DNA from: Catenibacterium sp. co_0103
GTDB taxonomy: Bacteria; Bacillota_I; Bacilli_A; Erysipelotrichales; Coprobacillaceae
Length of the DNA: 15,985 bases
Direction: 5' to 3'
Assembly: GCF_004168205.1 (NCBI RefSeq)
Contig: NZ_RCYB01000048.1
Span: forward strand, 1 to 15,985
A program made the position numbers and the translations under genes. The first letter of the stretch is position 1. Each line of letters starts with the position of its first letter. The notes below the pieces were generated by a model. It did no database searches, was not told where the DNA came from, and saw only the letters and a program-made list of their open reading frames with translations. Positions 1 through 6,752 of the stretch are shown piece after piece.

Positions 1-246
1 CTTGTATCTCTTGTTCTTTATATTGGTGCATCAGTTTTATCTCATACATTCTATAATACATCAGGAAGTTTGCTTGCCACATTGGCTTATTTCCATAATA
101 TCATAAATATTCTTACTCCAAGCATTATTAAAAGTCCTGTTTTAAATAACAATCCTTATCTCTTCTATATTGGTACGGCATTACTCTATTATCTTTTGTC
201 ATCTATTCTTTTTGGAATGAGGGATTATCATGACTCCACTACTTAA
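1..246 (+). CDS. C-terminal part of a membrane protein (likely ABC permease subunit), cut by window edge
   Basis: Frame 1 is open from the first base to a TAA at 244-246, giving 81 residues without a start. The residues are strongly hydrophobic (segments around LVSLVLYIGASVL and YLFYIGTALLYYLLSSILFG), ending in a short polar tail (MRDYHDSTT). This fits the last one or two membrane segments of a multi-pass protein. Its end overlaps the start of the next gene (ATG at 230) by 17 bases, so the two are probably translationally coupled. The gene after that is an ABC ATPase, so an ABC-2 type permease subunit is the natural reading. That role is inferred from context, because no family motif is visible in the fragment. 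Confidence 0.7.
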   Translation, partial: LVSLVLYIGASVLSHTFYNTSGSLLATLAYFHNIINILTPSIIKSPVLNNNPYLFYIGTALLYYLLSSILFGMRDYHDSTT

Positions 247-718
247 ACTTGTTAAGAAACAGGACACTATTTCACTTATTATTTTGATTCTTCTTATTCC
301 TGTAGTCACAAGATTAAATGGGAGTGTTAATTTCATTTATATTCTTCTTACAAGTAATTATATTACCTTGATTCTAAATATTGCATGTCTTGTATTGATG
401 TATAAGAAGATCATGATCATCAATGGGATTAATCATACTTTAATTACACGTAAGGGCTATAAGAATACAAAACATAATATTTATGCCTTTATGATCATGA
501 CTACACTTCTTTTCTTAGCTATTCTCTATGGCTTCTTATTTCTTGTATATGGTATCTCTCAAATGAGTATCAAGCTACTATTGATGTTAGTTATTTATAC
601 ATTGTTATTTCTATTTGAGATATCCATTATTTACTTGCAGTTCAATAGAAAATCAAATATTCTCTATATCGCTTTACCTATCATTATCAATCTTGCTTAT
701 CATTACATGTTCTTCTAG
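230..718 (+). CDS. Small ABC-associated membrane protein (162 aa)
   Basis: A 162-residue protein with about five hydrophobic segments (roughly residues 16-32, 36-60, 85-108, 114-136 and 145-160) and almost no soluble part. The loop near residues 68-80 reads LITRKGYKNTKHN. A similar Arg-x-Gly-x-Lys loop (SIIRMGRKKYHTT) occurs in the 161-aa protein two genes downstream, so the two look like diverged copies of one permease type. The ATG at 230 lies inside the end of the previous gene, with GAGG about 8 bases upstream. The stop overlaps the Shine-Dalgarno of the ATPase gene. Likely membrane part of an ABC-2 exporter of the kind linked to bacteriocin or lantibiotic export and immunity. The membrane location is clear from sequence; the substrate is unknown. 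Confidence 0.75.
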   Translation: MTPLLKLVKKQDTISLIILILLIPVVTRLNGSVNFIYILLTSNYITLILNIACLVLMYKKIMIINGINHTLITRKGYKNTKHNIYAFMIMTTLLFLAILYGFLFLVYGISQMSIKLLLMLVIYTLLFLFEISIIYLQFNRKSNILYIALPIIINLAYHYMFF

Positions 719-730
719 GAGGAAATAAAG

Positions 731-1336
731 ATGTTGAAAGTCAATCATATTAAAAAGAGCTTTAAACAAAACACTGTATTAGAAGATATCAATCTAGAAA
801 TAAATAAAGGAGAATGTCTCTATATACATGGAAAGAATGGATGTGGTAAATCTACACTCTTTAAGATCATCTGCGATATTATTCAAACTGATTCAGGCAC
901 TATTAAAAAGAAGCCTGATACATATATAGGTGCACTTATAGAAAATCCAGGATTTATTGAAAACGAATCTTTAAAATTCAATCTTGAGTTTCTTGCTTCT
1001 ATCAATCATCACTATAATGAAGAAAGAATAAGAGAACTATGTCATATGTACTCATTAGATTATGATAGTTCTTCCACACTTAAGAATTATTCTGTAGGTA
1101 TGAGACAAAAAGCAGGTATTATTCAAGCAGTGATGGAAGATCAGAACCTTATTTTCTTTGATGAACCAACAAGAGGCTTGGATGAAGAGAGTATTATCGT
1201 ATTTGAGAATATGGTCAATACACTAGTAGAAAGTGGTAAAAGTATAGTGATTGCATCACATGACCGCTTAGCACGTGTGAACTATACTCATACCTATTTA
1301 CTAGAAGAGGGGAAGCTTCAAAGTGAAGACTATTAA
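731..1336 (+). CDS. ABC transporter ATP-binding protein, BcrA/lantibiotic-export type
   Basis: A 201-residue single nucleotide-binding domain. Walker A is GKNGCGKS (34-41), the signature is YSVGM (120-124, in place of LSGGQ), Walker B is LIFFDEP (140-146), the D-loop is GLD (149-151) and the switch His is H177 in ASHD. Instead of the usual Q-loop glutamine it has IENPGF (70-75), a feature of BcrA-type ATPases that power bacitracin and lantibiotic export or immunity pumps. The start is supported by AGGAGG at 717-722. The 3' end overlaps the GTG start of the next membrane protein by 14 bases. It hydrolyses ATP on the cytoplasmic face to drive the membrane proteins on either side. At 201 residues it is slightly shorter than the family norm because the C-terminal regulatory tail is absent. 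The substrate is not shown by the sequence. Confidence 0.93.
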   Translation: MLKVNHIKKSFKQNTVLEDINLEINKGECLYIHGKNGCGKSTLFKIICDIIQTDSGTIKKKPDTYIGALIENPGFIENESLKFNLEFLASINHHYNEERIRELCHMYSLDYDSSSTLKNYSVGMRQKAGIIQAVMEDQNLIFFDEPTRGLDEESIIVFENMVNTLVESGKSIVIASHDRLARVNYTHTYLLEEGKLQSEDY

Positions 1337-1808
1337 GAACTATGTTTCTCTCTTCATTCTATTTCTTATATGTAAAGAAGCATTTCATATCAACTTTATT
1401 GATTATGCAGATATCAAATACTTCTTTCCTCAAAGACCTATTTATATTGTTTTCTCACTTCTAGTTAATTACTTGTATTTAAAAATAGTGTTCGACTGTA
1501 TCTTCCAATATATAGAAATAGATACATTCTCAATCATCAGAATGGGAAGAAAGAAGTATCATACAACGATGTTCAAAAAAATAGTGGATACACTTGTTGT
1601 ATTTGTTTTGTTTTCTATTCTCACTGATTTCTTTTTCTATGATATTTGTATCTTAGGACTTATAGGAATAGTCTGTATTGAAATAGTTGTAGGACTATGT
1701 ATGTCTTTATTCTATAAAAGATTAGGTTCTCATACGTTCATGATTACATTTATACTTATCGTTTTTACTAAATATCTCATTACTTTGGCTTCAGGAATTA
1801 TGTCTTGA
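1323..1808 (+). CDS. Small ABC-associated membrane protein (161 aa, GTG start)
   Basis: A 161-residue, mostly hydrophobic protein with about four to five membrane segments (near residues 6-18, 36-57, 90-106, 110-130 and 138-156). It starts with GTG at 1323 inside the end of the ATPase gene, with AGAGGGG about 9 bases upstream; no earlier in-frame ATG exists. The loop near residues 70-82 (SIIRMGRKKYHTT) resembles the one in the 162-aa protein at 230-718. This suggests a heteromeric membrane domain made of short related permeases. It is the last gene of the ABC operon, with a terminator hairpin overlapping its 3' end. The role as an ABC permease subunit is inferred from operon position and shape. 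Confidence 0.78.
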   Translation: MKTIKNYVSLFILFLICKEAFHINFIDYADIKYFFPQRPIYIVFSLLVNYLYLKIVFDCIFQYIEIDTFSIIRMGRKKYHTTMFKKIVDTLVVFVLFSILTDFFFYDICILGLIGIVCIEIVVGLCMSLFYKRLGSHTFMITFILIVFTKYLITLASGIMS

Positions 1809-1816
1809 AGCCTTTT
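1787..1816 (+). terminator. Terminator of the ABC operon
   Basis: A perfect 7-bp stem GGCTTCA (1787-1793) / TGAAGCC (1806-1812) with a 12-base loop is followed by TTTT. It overlaps the last codons and the TGA stop of the 161-aa gene. The short T-tract makes it a weak or partial terminator. Confidence 0.55.
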
Positions 1817-1845
1817 GTGTTATTATAGTCTCTAGGAGGTGTTCT

Positions 1846-2595
1846 ATGAAACTCATATTTTGTGATATGGATGGTTCATTACTGAATCACTATAAAAAAA
1901 TCTCACCACGAACACTAGAAACACTCATCAAACTACAAGAGAAGGGAATAGGTGTGATTCTCTCTAGTGGTAGACATATTAATAGTCTAAAGAAGTATGG
2001 CAATATGCTTCATTTTGAAAAATTTCCAATGAGTGGCTATTCCTGCATCAATGGCCAAAGCTATCATGATCATTTAGGTAATAAGATATTTGAACATGAA
2101 CGTTTAAACTATGACGATTATCTAAAAATAAGAAAATATGCGAAAGATCATCATTATGGCTTTATCGTATATATAAAGAATAAAAGAATCATGTTTCACT
2201 ATAACGAATCATTACTTGTTCGATTACTACATCTTCATAAACCAATACACGTTGATACAATCTTTGATAAGTTTGTCTTTTATGGATGTCCTTCTTTTGA
2301 CACACAAGGATTAGATTATACATGTTCTTTAGTTGATCCTTATTGGCTTGAAATAGGACCAAAAGGTGTGGATAAAGGAACAATGTTAGAAAGAATTGCA
2401 GAGTATCACCACATAGATTTAAATGATACAATTGCTTTTGGAAATGGTGAAAATGATCTTCCTATGCTTATTAAAGCGGGAACAGGTGTCGCAATGGGTA
2501 ATGCATTTAAACATGTGAAAGAACAATCCGATGCAGTATGTGATGATTGTGATTGTGATGGAATAGGTAAATATCTGGAGGAATTACTATTATGA
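1846..2595 (+). CDS. HAD-superfamily hydrolase, Cof-type (sugar-phosphate/FMN phosphatase-like)
   Basis: A 249-residue cytosolic Mg-dependent phosphatase. HAD motif I is DMDGS at residues 7-11 (nucleophile D7, general acid/base D9). Motif II is LSSGR around 39-43. Motif III is the Lys in GVDKGTML near 178. Motif IV is FGNGEND at 198-204, the usual GDxxND with Gly-Asn at the start. A C2-type cap lies between motifs II and III, as in Cof/YbjI/YidA proteins that dephosphorylate sugar phosphates, FMN or PLP. The start has a strong AGGAGGTG at 1833-1840. The stop overlaps the ATG of the AraC gene (ATGA), so both are coupled. A small cluster of Cys and Asp (CDDCDCD) near the C-terminus is unusual. 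The exact substrate cannot be read from the sequence. Confidence 0.9.
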   Translation: MKLIFCDMDGSLLNHYKKISPRTLETLIKLQEKGIGVILSSGRHINSLKKYGNMLHFEKFPMSGYSCINGQSYHDHLGNKIFEHERLNYDDYLKIRKYAKDHHYGFIVYIKNKRIMFHYNESLLVRLLHLHKPIHVDTIFDKFVFYGCPSFDTQGLDYTCSLVDPYWLEIGPKGVDKGTMLERIAEYHHIDLNDTIAFGNGENDLPMLIKAGTGVAMGNAFKHVKEQSDAVCDDCDCDGIGKYLEELLL

Positions 2596-3602
2596 TGAAT
2601 ATGACAAGTTATTATGATTTTTCAGGACAGAAGTTTGGTTATCCTCTCTCTTTAAGTATCAACAGTTTTGATCGTCATATCTTTTCTAGACAAAATAGTT
2701 TAGAGCTCTCTTATGTCTTGCAGGGAGAATATCAGATAGTGACAGAGAAGTTTACTTCTAAGTTATCTAAAGGTGAACTTGTGATGATTGCCCCTGGAGA
2801 TATACATTTAATCTCTCATAAGAAAGACGGAGTGATTCTTACAATACATATAGATTTTGATCGTATGACTACTGCAATGAGTGGGAATAGTAATGAGGCT
2901 TTTTCTACAATGATTGTCACAAATCAGGCCTATGATCAATTAAAAAATAAGATATCAGGAATCCTCAAACTTATTAGACAGGAAAACTATAACCTATATA
3001 CTTTGAATGCCTATATGATGGATATCCTCTCTATTGCTTCTCGGGTCTCTTTCTCTATGTCTTCTTTACCTTTACAGGATGAAGCCCATAAGAACTATAT
3101 GCAGGCTATTTTATATATAGACTCACACTATAATGAAAATCTTACTTTAGGTGATGTGGCAGATACACTTTCATTTAGCTTAAGTTATACGTCTAAACTC
3201 TTTAAGAAGTTTACTGGTATTACTTTTATTAAATACTTAAACAGTGTACGTATTCGTGCTTCTCTAGAAGATCTGTTAGAAGGAATAAAGAATATATCAG
3301 AGATATCAGATGAATGTGGTATGCCTAATTCTAAGGCTTATACAGAAGCGTTTAAAGAGATCTATGGTATATCACCTAGCAATTATAGAAAACGTTTTAA
3401 GAAGAATTTTGCGCCTACTGTAGAAAAAGAAATGAAACTTCATGACTTTGATAGTATACTAGAAGACTTTATTAATGAAGAAGAAACAGTCTATGAAGAT
3501 GAAAAGTGTAAGATTACTTTAAATGCAGAACATATTAAACTAGAAACAGAAGAAGAGATTAAAATATCAAACAAAGGTAAGCGTATACAAATTGTTTTAT
3601 AA
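2592..3602 (+). CDS. AraC-family transcriptional regulator with acidic C-terminal extension
   Basis: A 336-residue regulator. Residues ~35-95 form the cupin-like sensor part (ELSYVLQGEYQIV, APGDIHLISH). Residues ~168-270 hold the two helix-turn-helix units of AraC proteins (LTLGDVADTLSFSLSYTSKLFKKFTG, then ISEISDECGMPNSKAYTEAFKEIYGISPSNYRK). After the DNA-binding domain there are ~65 extra residues (271-336), rich in Glu and Lys and of no recognised family; most AraC regulators end soon after the YRK motif. The start at 2592 has GGAGG at 2577-2581, and ATG 2595 is an alternative. Translation is coupled to the upstream phosphatase by the ATGA overlap. It probably senses a small molecule, perhaps a sugar, and regulates nearby or distant genes; the ligand is unknown. 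Confidence 0.9.
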   Translation: MMNMTSYYDFSGQKFGYPLSLSINSFDRHIFSRQNSLELSYVLQGEYQIVTEKFTSKLSKGELVMIAPGDIHLISHKKDGVILTIHIDFDRMTTAMSGNSNEAFSTMIVTNQAYDQLKNKISGILKLIRQENYNLYTLNAYMMDILSIASRVSFSMSSLPLQDEAHKNYMQAILYIDSHYNENLTLGDVADTLSFSLSYTSKLFKKFTGITFIKYLNSVRIRASLEDLLEGIKNISEISDECGMPNSKAYTEAFKEIYGISPSNYRKRFKKNFAPTVEKEMKLHDFDSILEDFINEEETVYEDEKCKITLNAEHIKLETEEEIKISNKGKRIQIVL

Positions 3603-3655
3603 CAGTCATATATTGTCTTCTTATAACTACAAGAAGGCAAAATATGACTGTTTTT
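3601..3655 (+). terminator. Long-stem terminator after the HAD-AraC pair
   Basis: Arms 3601-3622 and 3631-3652 pair over 22 positions with one mismatch and one G-U pair. They enclose an 8-base loop and are followed by TTTTT. The left arm overlaps the last two bases of the araC-type stop. The length and near-perfect pairing make it convincing. Confidence 0.85.
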
Positions 3656-3669
3656 ATATATGTGCATGA

Positions 3670-3698
3670 TTTTTTATTCACAAGAGGAGTGCTATAAT
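3670..3698 (+). promoter_or_regulatory. Promoter of the OYE-family oxidoreductase
   Basis: A consensus -10 TATAAT lies at 3693-3698. The T-rich stretch at 3671-3676 is a poor -35 with 16-base spacing. Transcription would begin near 3704, which rules out a start codon at 3660 and supports ATG 3723 with GAGAGG at 3708-3713. Confidence 0.6.
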
Positions 3699-3722
3699 GG
3701 TGACGAAAGAGAGGATATATCA

Positions 3723-5663
3723 ATGAAGGAATTTTCACATTTATTTTCACCTATTAAAGTCGGTGAAACAGTCGTAAAAAACAGAGTTTTTATGCCTCCT
3801 ATCAGTACAAACTTAGCTGATAAAGGTTATGTAACTGATGCGCTTGTTGCACATTATGCAGCACGTGCAAAGGGTGGTGTTGGTTTAATCGTTACTGAAG
3901 TCACTACCGTAGAACCAACATATATCTATTTACCAGGAGATATGTCTATTCATGATGATAGCTTTATTCCTGGATGGAAAAAATTAACTGAAGCTGTACA
4001 TCAGTATGATTGTAAGATCTTACCACAGTTATTCCACCCAGCTTATATGGCTTTCCCAATTCCTGGTACACCAAGATTAATCGCACCAAGTAATGTAGGA
4101 CCATATTATGCAAAAGAAGCACCACGTTCAGTTACTAAAGAAGAATTAAAGGTTATTATTAAACAGTTTGGTGAAGCAGCTTTAAGAGTAAAGACTGCAG
4201 GAGCTGATGGTGTTGAAATCCATGCAGCACATGCGCATGGTTTATTAGGTGGTTTCTTATCTCCTTTATATAATAAGAGAACAGATGAATACGGAGGAGA
4301 TATCTCTTGTAGATTAAGACTTACTTTAGAAGTCATTGAAGAAGTACGTAAGATGTGTGGTAAGGACTTTATCATTGATGTACGTATTTCTGGTGATGAA
4401 TATACTGATGGTGGTTTAAACATCAATGATATGATCTATGTTTCTAAGACATTAGAAAAAGCAGGTGTTGATATGCTTCATGTTTCTGGTGGTACAACTA
4501 TTGCGAGAGGAAGTTCTATTCCAGCACCAGGTACTAAGATGGGTTCACATGCTTTATTAAGTGAAGAAATCAAGAAGCATGTATCTATTCCAGTGGCAAC
4601 AGTAGGACGTATTACTGAACCTTGGATTGCAGATGAACTTATTGCGAATGATAAAGCAGATATCTGTATGATGGGTCGTGCTAACTTATGTGATGCAGAA
4701 TTTGTGAACAAAGCAATGGATGGTCATGTAGAAGATATTAGACCATGTATTGGATGTTTACGCTGTTTAACAGGCATCATGTTTGGTAAACGTGTATCTT
4801 GTACAATCAATCCATCATTAGAAATTGAAAATGAAGATACAATTAAAGAAGCAGAAGAAAAGAAGAATATTCTTGTCATTGGTAGTGGACCAGCTGGTAT
4901 GGAAGCTGCATTCGTGGCTCATAAGAGAGGTCATCATGTTGTATTATGCGAAAAGGATGATAAGTTAGGTGGAGAAATGAACTTAGCTGCAGTTCCTATT
5001 GCAAAACAGGATTTAACACTCGTTATCAAGTATATGGCTCATAAACTTGAAGGTGTGGATGTAAGATTAAATACAGAAGTGACATTAGAGATGTTGAAGA
5101 ATGAATTTAAGGATTATGAAGTCATTGCTGGTACTGGTGCATCTCCAATCGTTATTAATCCATTTACTCAGTTTAAATCATGGATGACAGCTGATGATGT
5201 ACTTGCAGGTAGAGCATTCCCAGGTCGTAAGATCGTTATTATTGGTGGTGGATCAGTAGGATGTGAAACAGCTGATTACTTAGCACCATTAATTAATGAC
5301 TTATTCCCTAGAAATAGAGATGTCACTATTTTAGAAATGGCAAACGGAGTCATGATGAATGAATCAGGACCGGGCAGAAGCTTACTTGTAAGAAGAATGA
5401 TGGAAAAAGGTGTCAAAATCATTACAAGTGCTAAGGTAGATTCAGTGACTGAAACTGAAATCAACTATACACAAGACGATGTGACTCATACTATTAAGGA
5501 TGCAGATACACTTATCTTTGCGGCTGGTTATAAGAAGAACCCAGCAGTAGAAGAAATGTTGGAAGAAAGTGGTCTTAACTACCATATGATTGGCGATGCC
5601 CATGAAATTGGAAATATTAAGACAGCTATTACAGAAGCATATAACCTAACAAAAGATCTATAA
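3723..5663 (+). CDS. OYE-family NAD(P)H-dependent flavin/Fe-S oxidoreductase (2,4-dienoyl-CoA reductase / BaiCD-like)
   Basis: A 646-residue, three-part redox enzyme. Residues 1-~335 form the Old Yellow Enzyme TIM barrel that binds FMN (QLFH 102-105, R221 in DVRISGDEY, MMGRANL 316-322). Cysteines C342, C345, C348 and C360 would hold a 4Fe-4S cluster. Residues ~381-646 contain an FAD fold (GSGPAG 387-392) and an inserted NAD(P) fold (IIGGGSVGCE, about residues 503-512). By family, hydride passes from NAD(P)H through FAD and the cluster to FMN and then to an enone or enoyl C=C bond; bile-acid, steroid, cinnamate and dienoyl-CoA reductases belong here. Two oddities: where relatives have the catalytic Tyr (HxxHxGYLL), this protein has HAAHAHGLLGGF (167-178), and the Cys spacing is C-x2-C-x2-C. 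The ATG at 3723 is preferred over 3660 on promoter and RBS grounds. The substrate is unknown. Confidence 0.9.
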   Translation: MKEFSHLFSPIKVGETVVKNRVFMPPISTNLADKGYVTDALVAHYAARAKGGVGLIVTEVTTVEPTYIYLPGDMSIHDDSFIPGWKKLTEAVHQYDCKILPQLFHPAYMAFPIPGTPRLIAPSNVGPYYAKEAPRSVTKEELKVIIKQFGEAALRVKTAGADGVEIHAAHAHGLLGGFLSPLYNKRTDEYGGDISCRLRLTLEVIEEVRKMCGKDFIIDVRISGDEYTDGGLNINDMIYVSKTLEKAGVDMLHVSGGTTIARGSSIPAPGTKMGSHALLSEEIKKHVSIPVATVGRITEPWIADELIANDKADICMMGRANLCDAEFVNKAMDGHVEDIRPCIGCLRCLTGIMFGKRVSCTINPSLEIENEDTIKEAEEKKNILVIGSGPAGMEAAFVAHKRGHHVVLCEKDDKLGGEMNLAAVPIAKQDLTLVIKYMAHKLEGVDVRLNTEVTLEMLKNEFKDYEVIAGTGASPIVINPFTQFKSWMTADDVLAGRAFPGRKIVIIGGGSVGCETADYLAPLINDLFPRNRDVTILEMANGVMMNESGPGRSLLVRRMMEKGVKIITSAKVDSVTETEINYTQDDVTHTIKDADTLIFAAGYKKNPAVEEMLEESGLNYHMIGDAHEIGNIKTAITEAYNLTKDL

Positions 5664-5667
5664 GACA

Positions 5668-5695
5668 AAGACCCTCTCGTTTGAGAGGGTTTTTA
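5668..5695 (+). terminator. Terminator between convergent OYE and TetR genes
   Basis: Stem ACCCTCTC (5671-5678) / GAGAGGGT (5683-5690) with loop GTTT is followed by TTTTT in the plus direction. In the minus direction the tail is TCTTTGTCT, so it may also act weakly for the TetR gene, whose stop begins 6 bases further on. Confidence 0.88.
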
Positions 5696-6214
5696 TTATT
5701 TGTGATATACAAATGTTTTAATGATTGTTTGTAGTTCTTGTTTAGATTCCTTCTTATCACCATTGAGCCATCCCATCATGATATAGTGGAGGGGTGTTAA
5801 GAGAGAAATTATGAAATATTTACAGTACTTCTCAATAAATGGATTATCAAATTCACGAAGAGAGACTTCATCTAGAATACGCTGCTTCTCCTTTGATAAA
5901 AAATCCTGGTAATACCACTTCTCTAATGTAATGAATATGGTTGCATGCGCTTCATAGACATCAATTACTTTCATAATAAAATCATCAGACTCTATATAGT
6001 CTTTGTCTTCTATTCTATCTAGATAAGTATATTTAAATAGATTAAAATATATTTCTTTTAAAACATCATCCTTAGAACGATAATGGAGATAAAATGCCTG
6101 CCTCGACACATCAGCATTATGACATATCTTTCCTATTGTCAGATCTTCATAATCACTCTCCTTTAGTAATTCCACAGTGCTTTCATAAAGTCTTTTTTTC
6201 GCTTCTTTTTTCAT
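5696..6214 (-). CDS. TetR/AcrR-family transcriptional regulator
   Basis: A 172-residue regulator. The N-terminal ~50 residues are a typical TetR DNA-binding domain: LTIGKICHNADVSRQAFYLHYRSKDDVLKEI contains the helix-turn-helix and the F-Y-x-H-Y-x-S-K-D-x-L signature. The all-helical C-terminal part (about 55-172) would bind a ligand and form the dimer. It converges on the OYE-type reductase gene, so it may control that enzyme, but only proximity supports this. The start is ATG at 6212-6214, with GGCGGA about 8 bases upstream on its strand. A short dyad just upstream of its -10 could be an autoregulatory operator. Confidence 0.9.
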   Translation of the reverse strand: MKKEAKKRLYESTVELLKESDYEDLTIGKICHNADVSRQAFYLHYRSKDDVLKEIYFNLFKYTYLDRIEDKDYIESDDFIMKVIDVYEAHATIFITLEKWYYQDFLSKEKQRILDEVSLREFDNPFIEKYCKYFIISLLTPLHYIMMGWLNGDKKESKQELQTIIKTFVYHK

Positions 6215-6236
6215 ATCGTGATCCGCCTTTAATTCA

Positions 6237-6265
6237 ATTTTACCTTATTTTAAGGCAATAAAAAA
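6237..6265 (-). promoter_or_regulatory. TetR gene promoter with a dyad operator candidate
   Basis: On the minus strand a -10 TAAAAT is read from 6242 to 6237, with only a poor T-run as -35 (6265-6260). In the spacer lies the dyad CCTTA-TTT-TAAGG (6243-6255). Repressor sites are often found in this position, so it may be the TetR protein's own operator. Confidence 0.4.
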
Positions 6266-6300
6266 GCATCAGCTCTTTTGGAGTTGAAACTTTTCGCTTT
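6262..6300 (-). terminator. Probable terminator of the 94-aa gene
   Basis: Read on the minus strand, CAACTC / GAGCTG pair (one A-C mismatch) around a CAAAA loop. An outer AAAGC / GCTTT pairing follows, with a run of six T (plus positions 6260-6265). The pairing is imperfect, so confidence is moderate. Confidence 0.45.
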
Positions 6301-6302
6301 AT

Positions 6303-6318
6303 ATGTCAAATTTGACAT
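6303..6318. repeat. 16-bp perfect palindrome
   Basis: ATGTCAAATTTGACAT is perfectly self-complementary and directly abuts the stop of the 94-aa gene. No T-tract follows in either direction, so it does not look like a terminator. It may be a protein-binding site. Confidence 0.6.
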
Positions 6319-6603
6319 TTATTTGTTTTGAAAAGCTCTATCATCTATCTCTATCACATTCCAAAACAAAGCATATCCATCTTTACCGCCACTATTAGCC
6401 CAGGCACTTTCTTTGTGTATTTCTCCTCGAGGACTCCAGTCATATTCATCATCAACACAAGATTCTATATCAATATTCATAGAATTAAAGCTCTTAGAAG
6501 CACTCTCATACAATGCCTTCACTGCTTCAGCGTGTGTTTGAAATAGTCCTTCTATTTCAATATTTTCTCCATTTTCATTGTCTCCATAAATGACTGCATA
6601 CAT
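6319..6603 (-). CDS. Small acidic cytosolic protein of unknown function (94 aa)
   Basis: A 94-residue protein, strongly acidic, with no signal peptide or membrane segment. It starts MYAVIYGDNENGENIEIEGLF and ends WNVIEIDDRAFQNK, with a beta-alpha-beta-like pattern of alternating hydrophobics. The region HAEAVKALYESASKSFNSM is a probable amphipathic helix. I do not recognise the family. Support for expression is good: GAAGGTG upstream of the ATG and a near-consensus promoter (TTAACA-N17-TATAAT). The opposite-strand frame over the same bases lacks such signals. It is divergent from the PTS gene and not obviously tied to it. Confidence 0.72.
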   Translation of the reverse strand: MYAVIYGDNENGENIEIEGLFQTHAEAVKALYESASKSFNSMNIDIESCVDDEYDWSPRGEIHKESAWANSGGKDGYALFWNVIEIDDRAFQNK

Positions 6604-6626
6604 AGTAACACCTTCTTTCTTCTTTC

Positions 6627-6655
6627 ATTATAGTTCTTTTACTTGTAACTGTTAA
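6627..6655 (-). promoter_or_regulatory. Promoter of the 94-aa gene
   Basis: On the minus strand TTAACA (6655-6650), 17 bases and TATAAT (6632-6627) form a near-consensus sigma-A promoter. The start codon follows 23 bases after the -10. Confidence 0.75.
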
Positions 6656-6658
6656 ATA

Positions 6659-6679
6659 ATAAGAAAAGTAATTTCTTAT
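6659..6679. repeat. Inverted repeat between divergent promoters
   Basis: ATAAGAAA (6659-6666) and TTTCTTAT (6672-6679) are perfect inverted copies separated by AGTAA. They lie between the promoter of the 94-aa gene and the PTS gene start, a fitting place for an operator controlling the PTS gene. Confidence 0.4.
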
Positions 6680-6715
6680 AAACATAATATTACTGTACTT
6701 ATTTACACAAAATTA

Positions 6716-6724
6716 TGCTAGAAT
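6716..6724 (+). promoter_or_regulatory. Likely extended -10 of the PTS EIIABC gene
   Basis: TGCTAGAAT reads as an extended -10 (TGn plus TAGAAT at 6719-6724), 28 bases before the ATG. No good -35 is seen at the right distance, as expected for extended -10 promoters. AGGAG at 6742-6746 is the ribosome binding site. Confidence 0.4.
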
Positions 6725-6752
6725 GCATGTATATCATAACTAGGAGAAGAAT

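Noticed and set aside
3660..3722. 21-residue N-terminal extension of the OYE-type enzyme (start at 3660)
   Set aside because: The -10 at 3693-3698 places transcription start downstream of it, no ribosome binding site precedes it, and the family N-terminus begins at MKEFSHLFSP.
6328..6546. 72-aa plus-strand frame opposite the 94-aa gene
   Set aside because: No ribosome binding site or promoter; the minus-strand frame has both.
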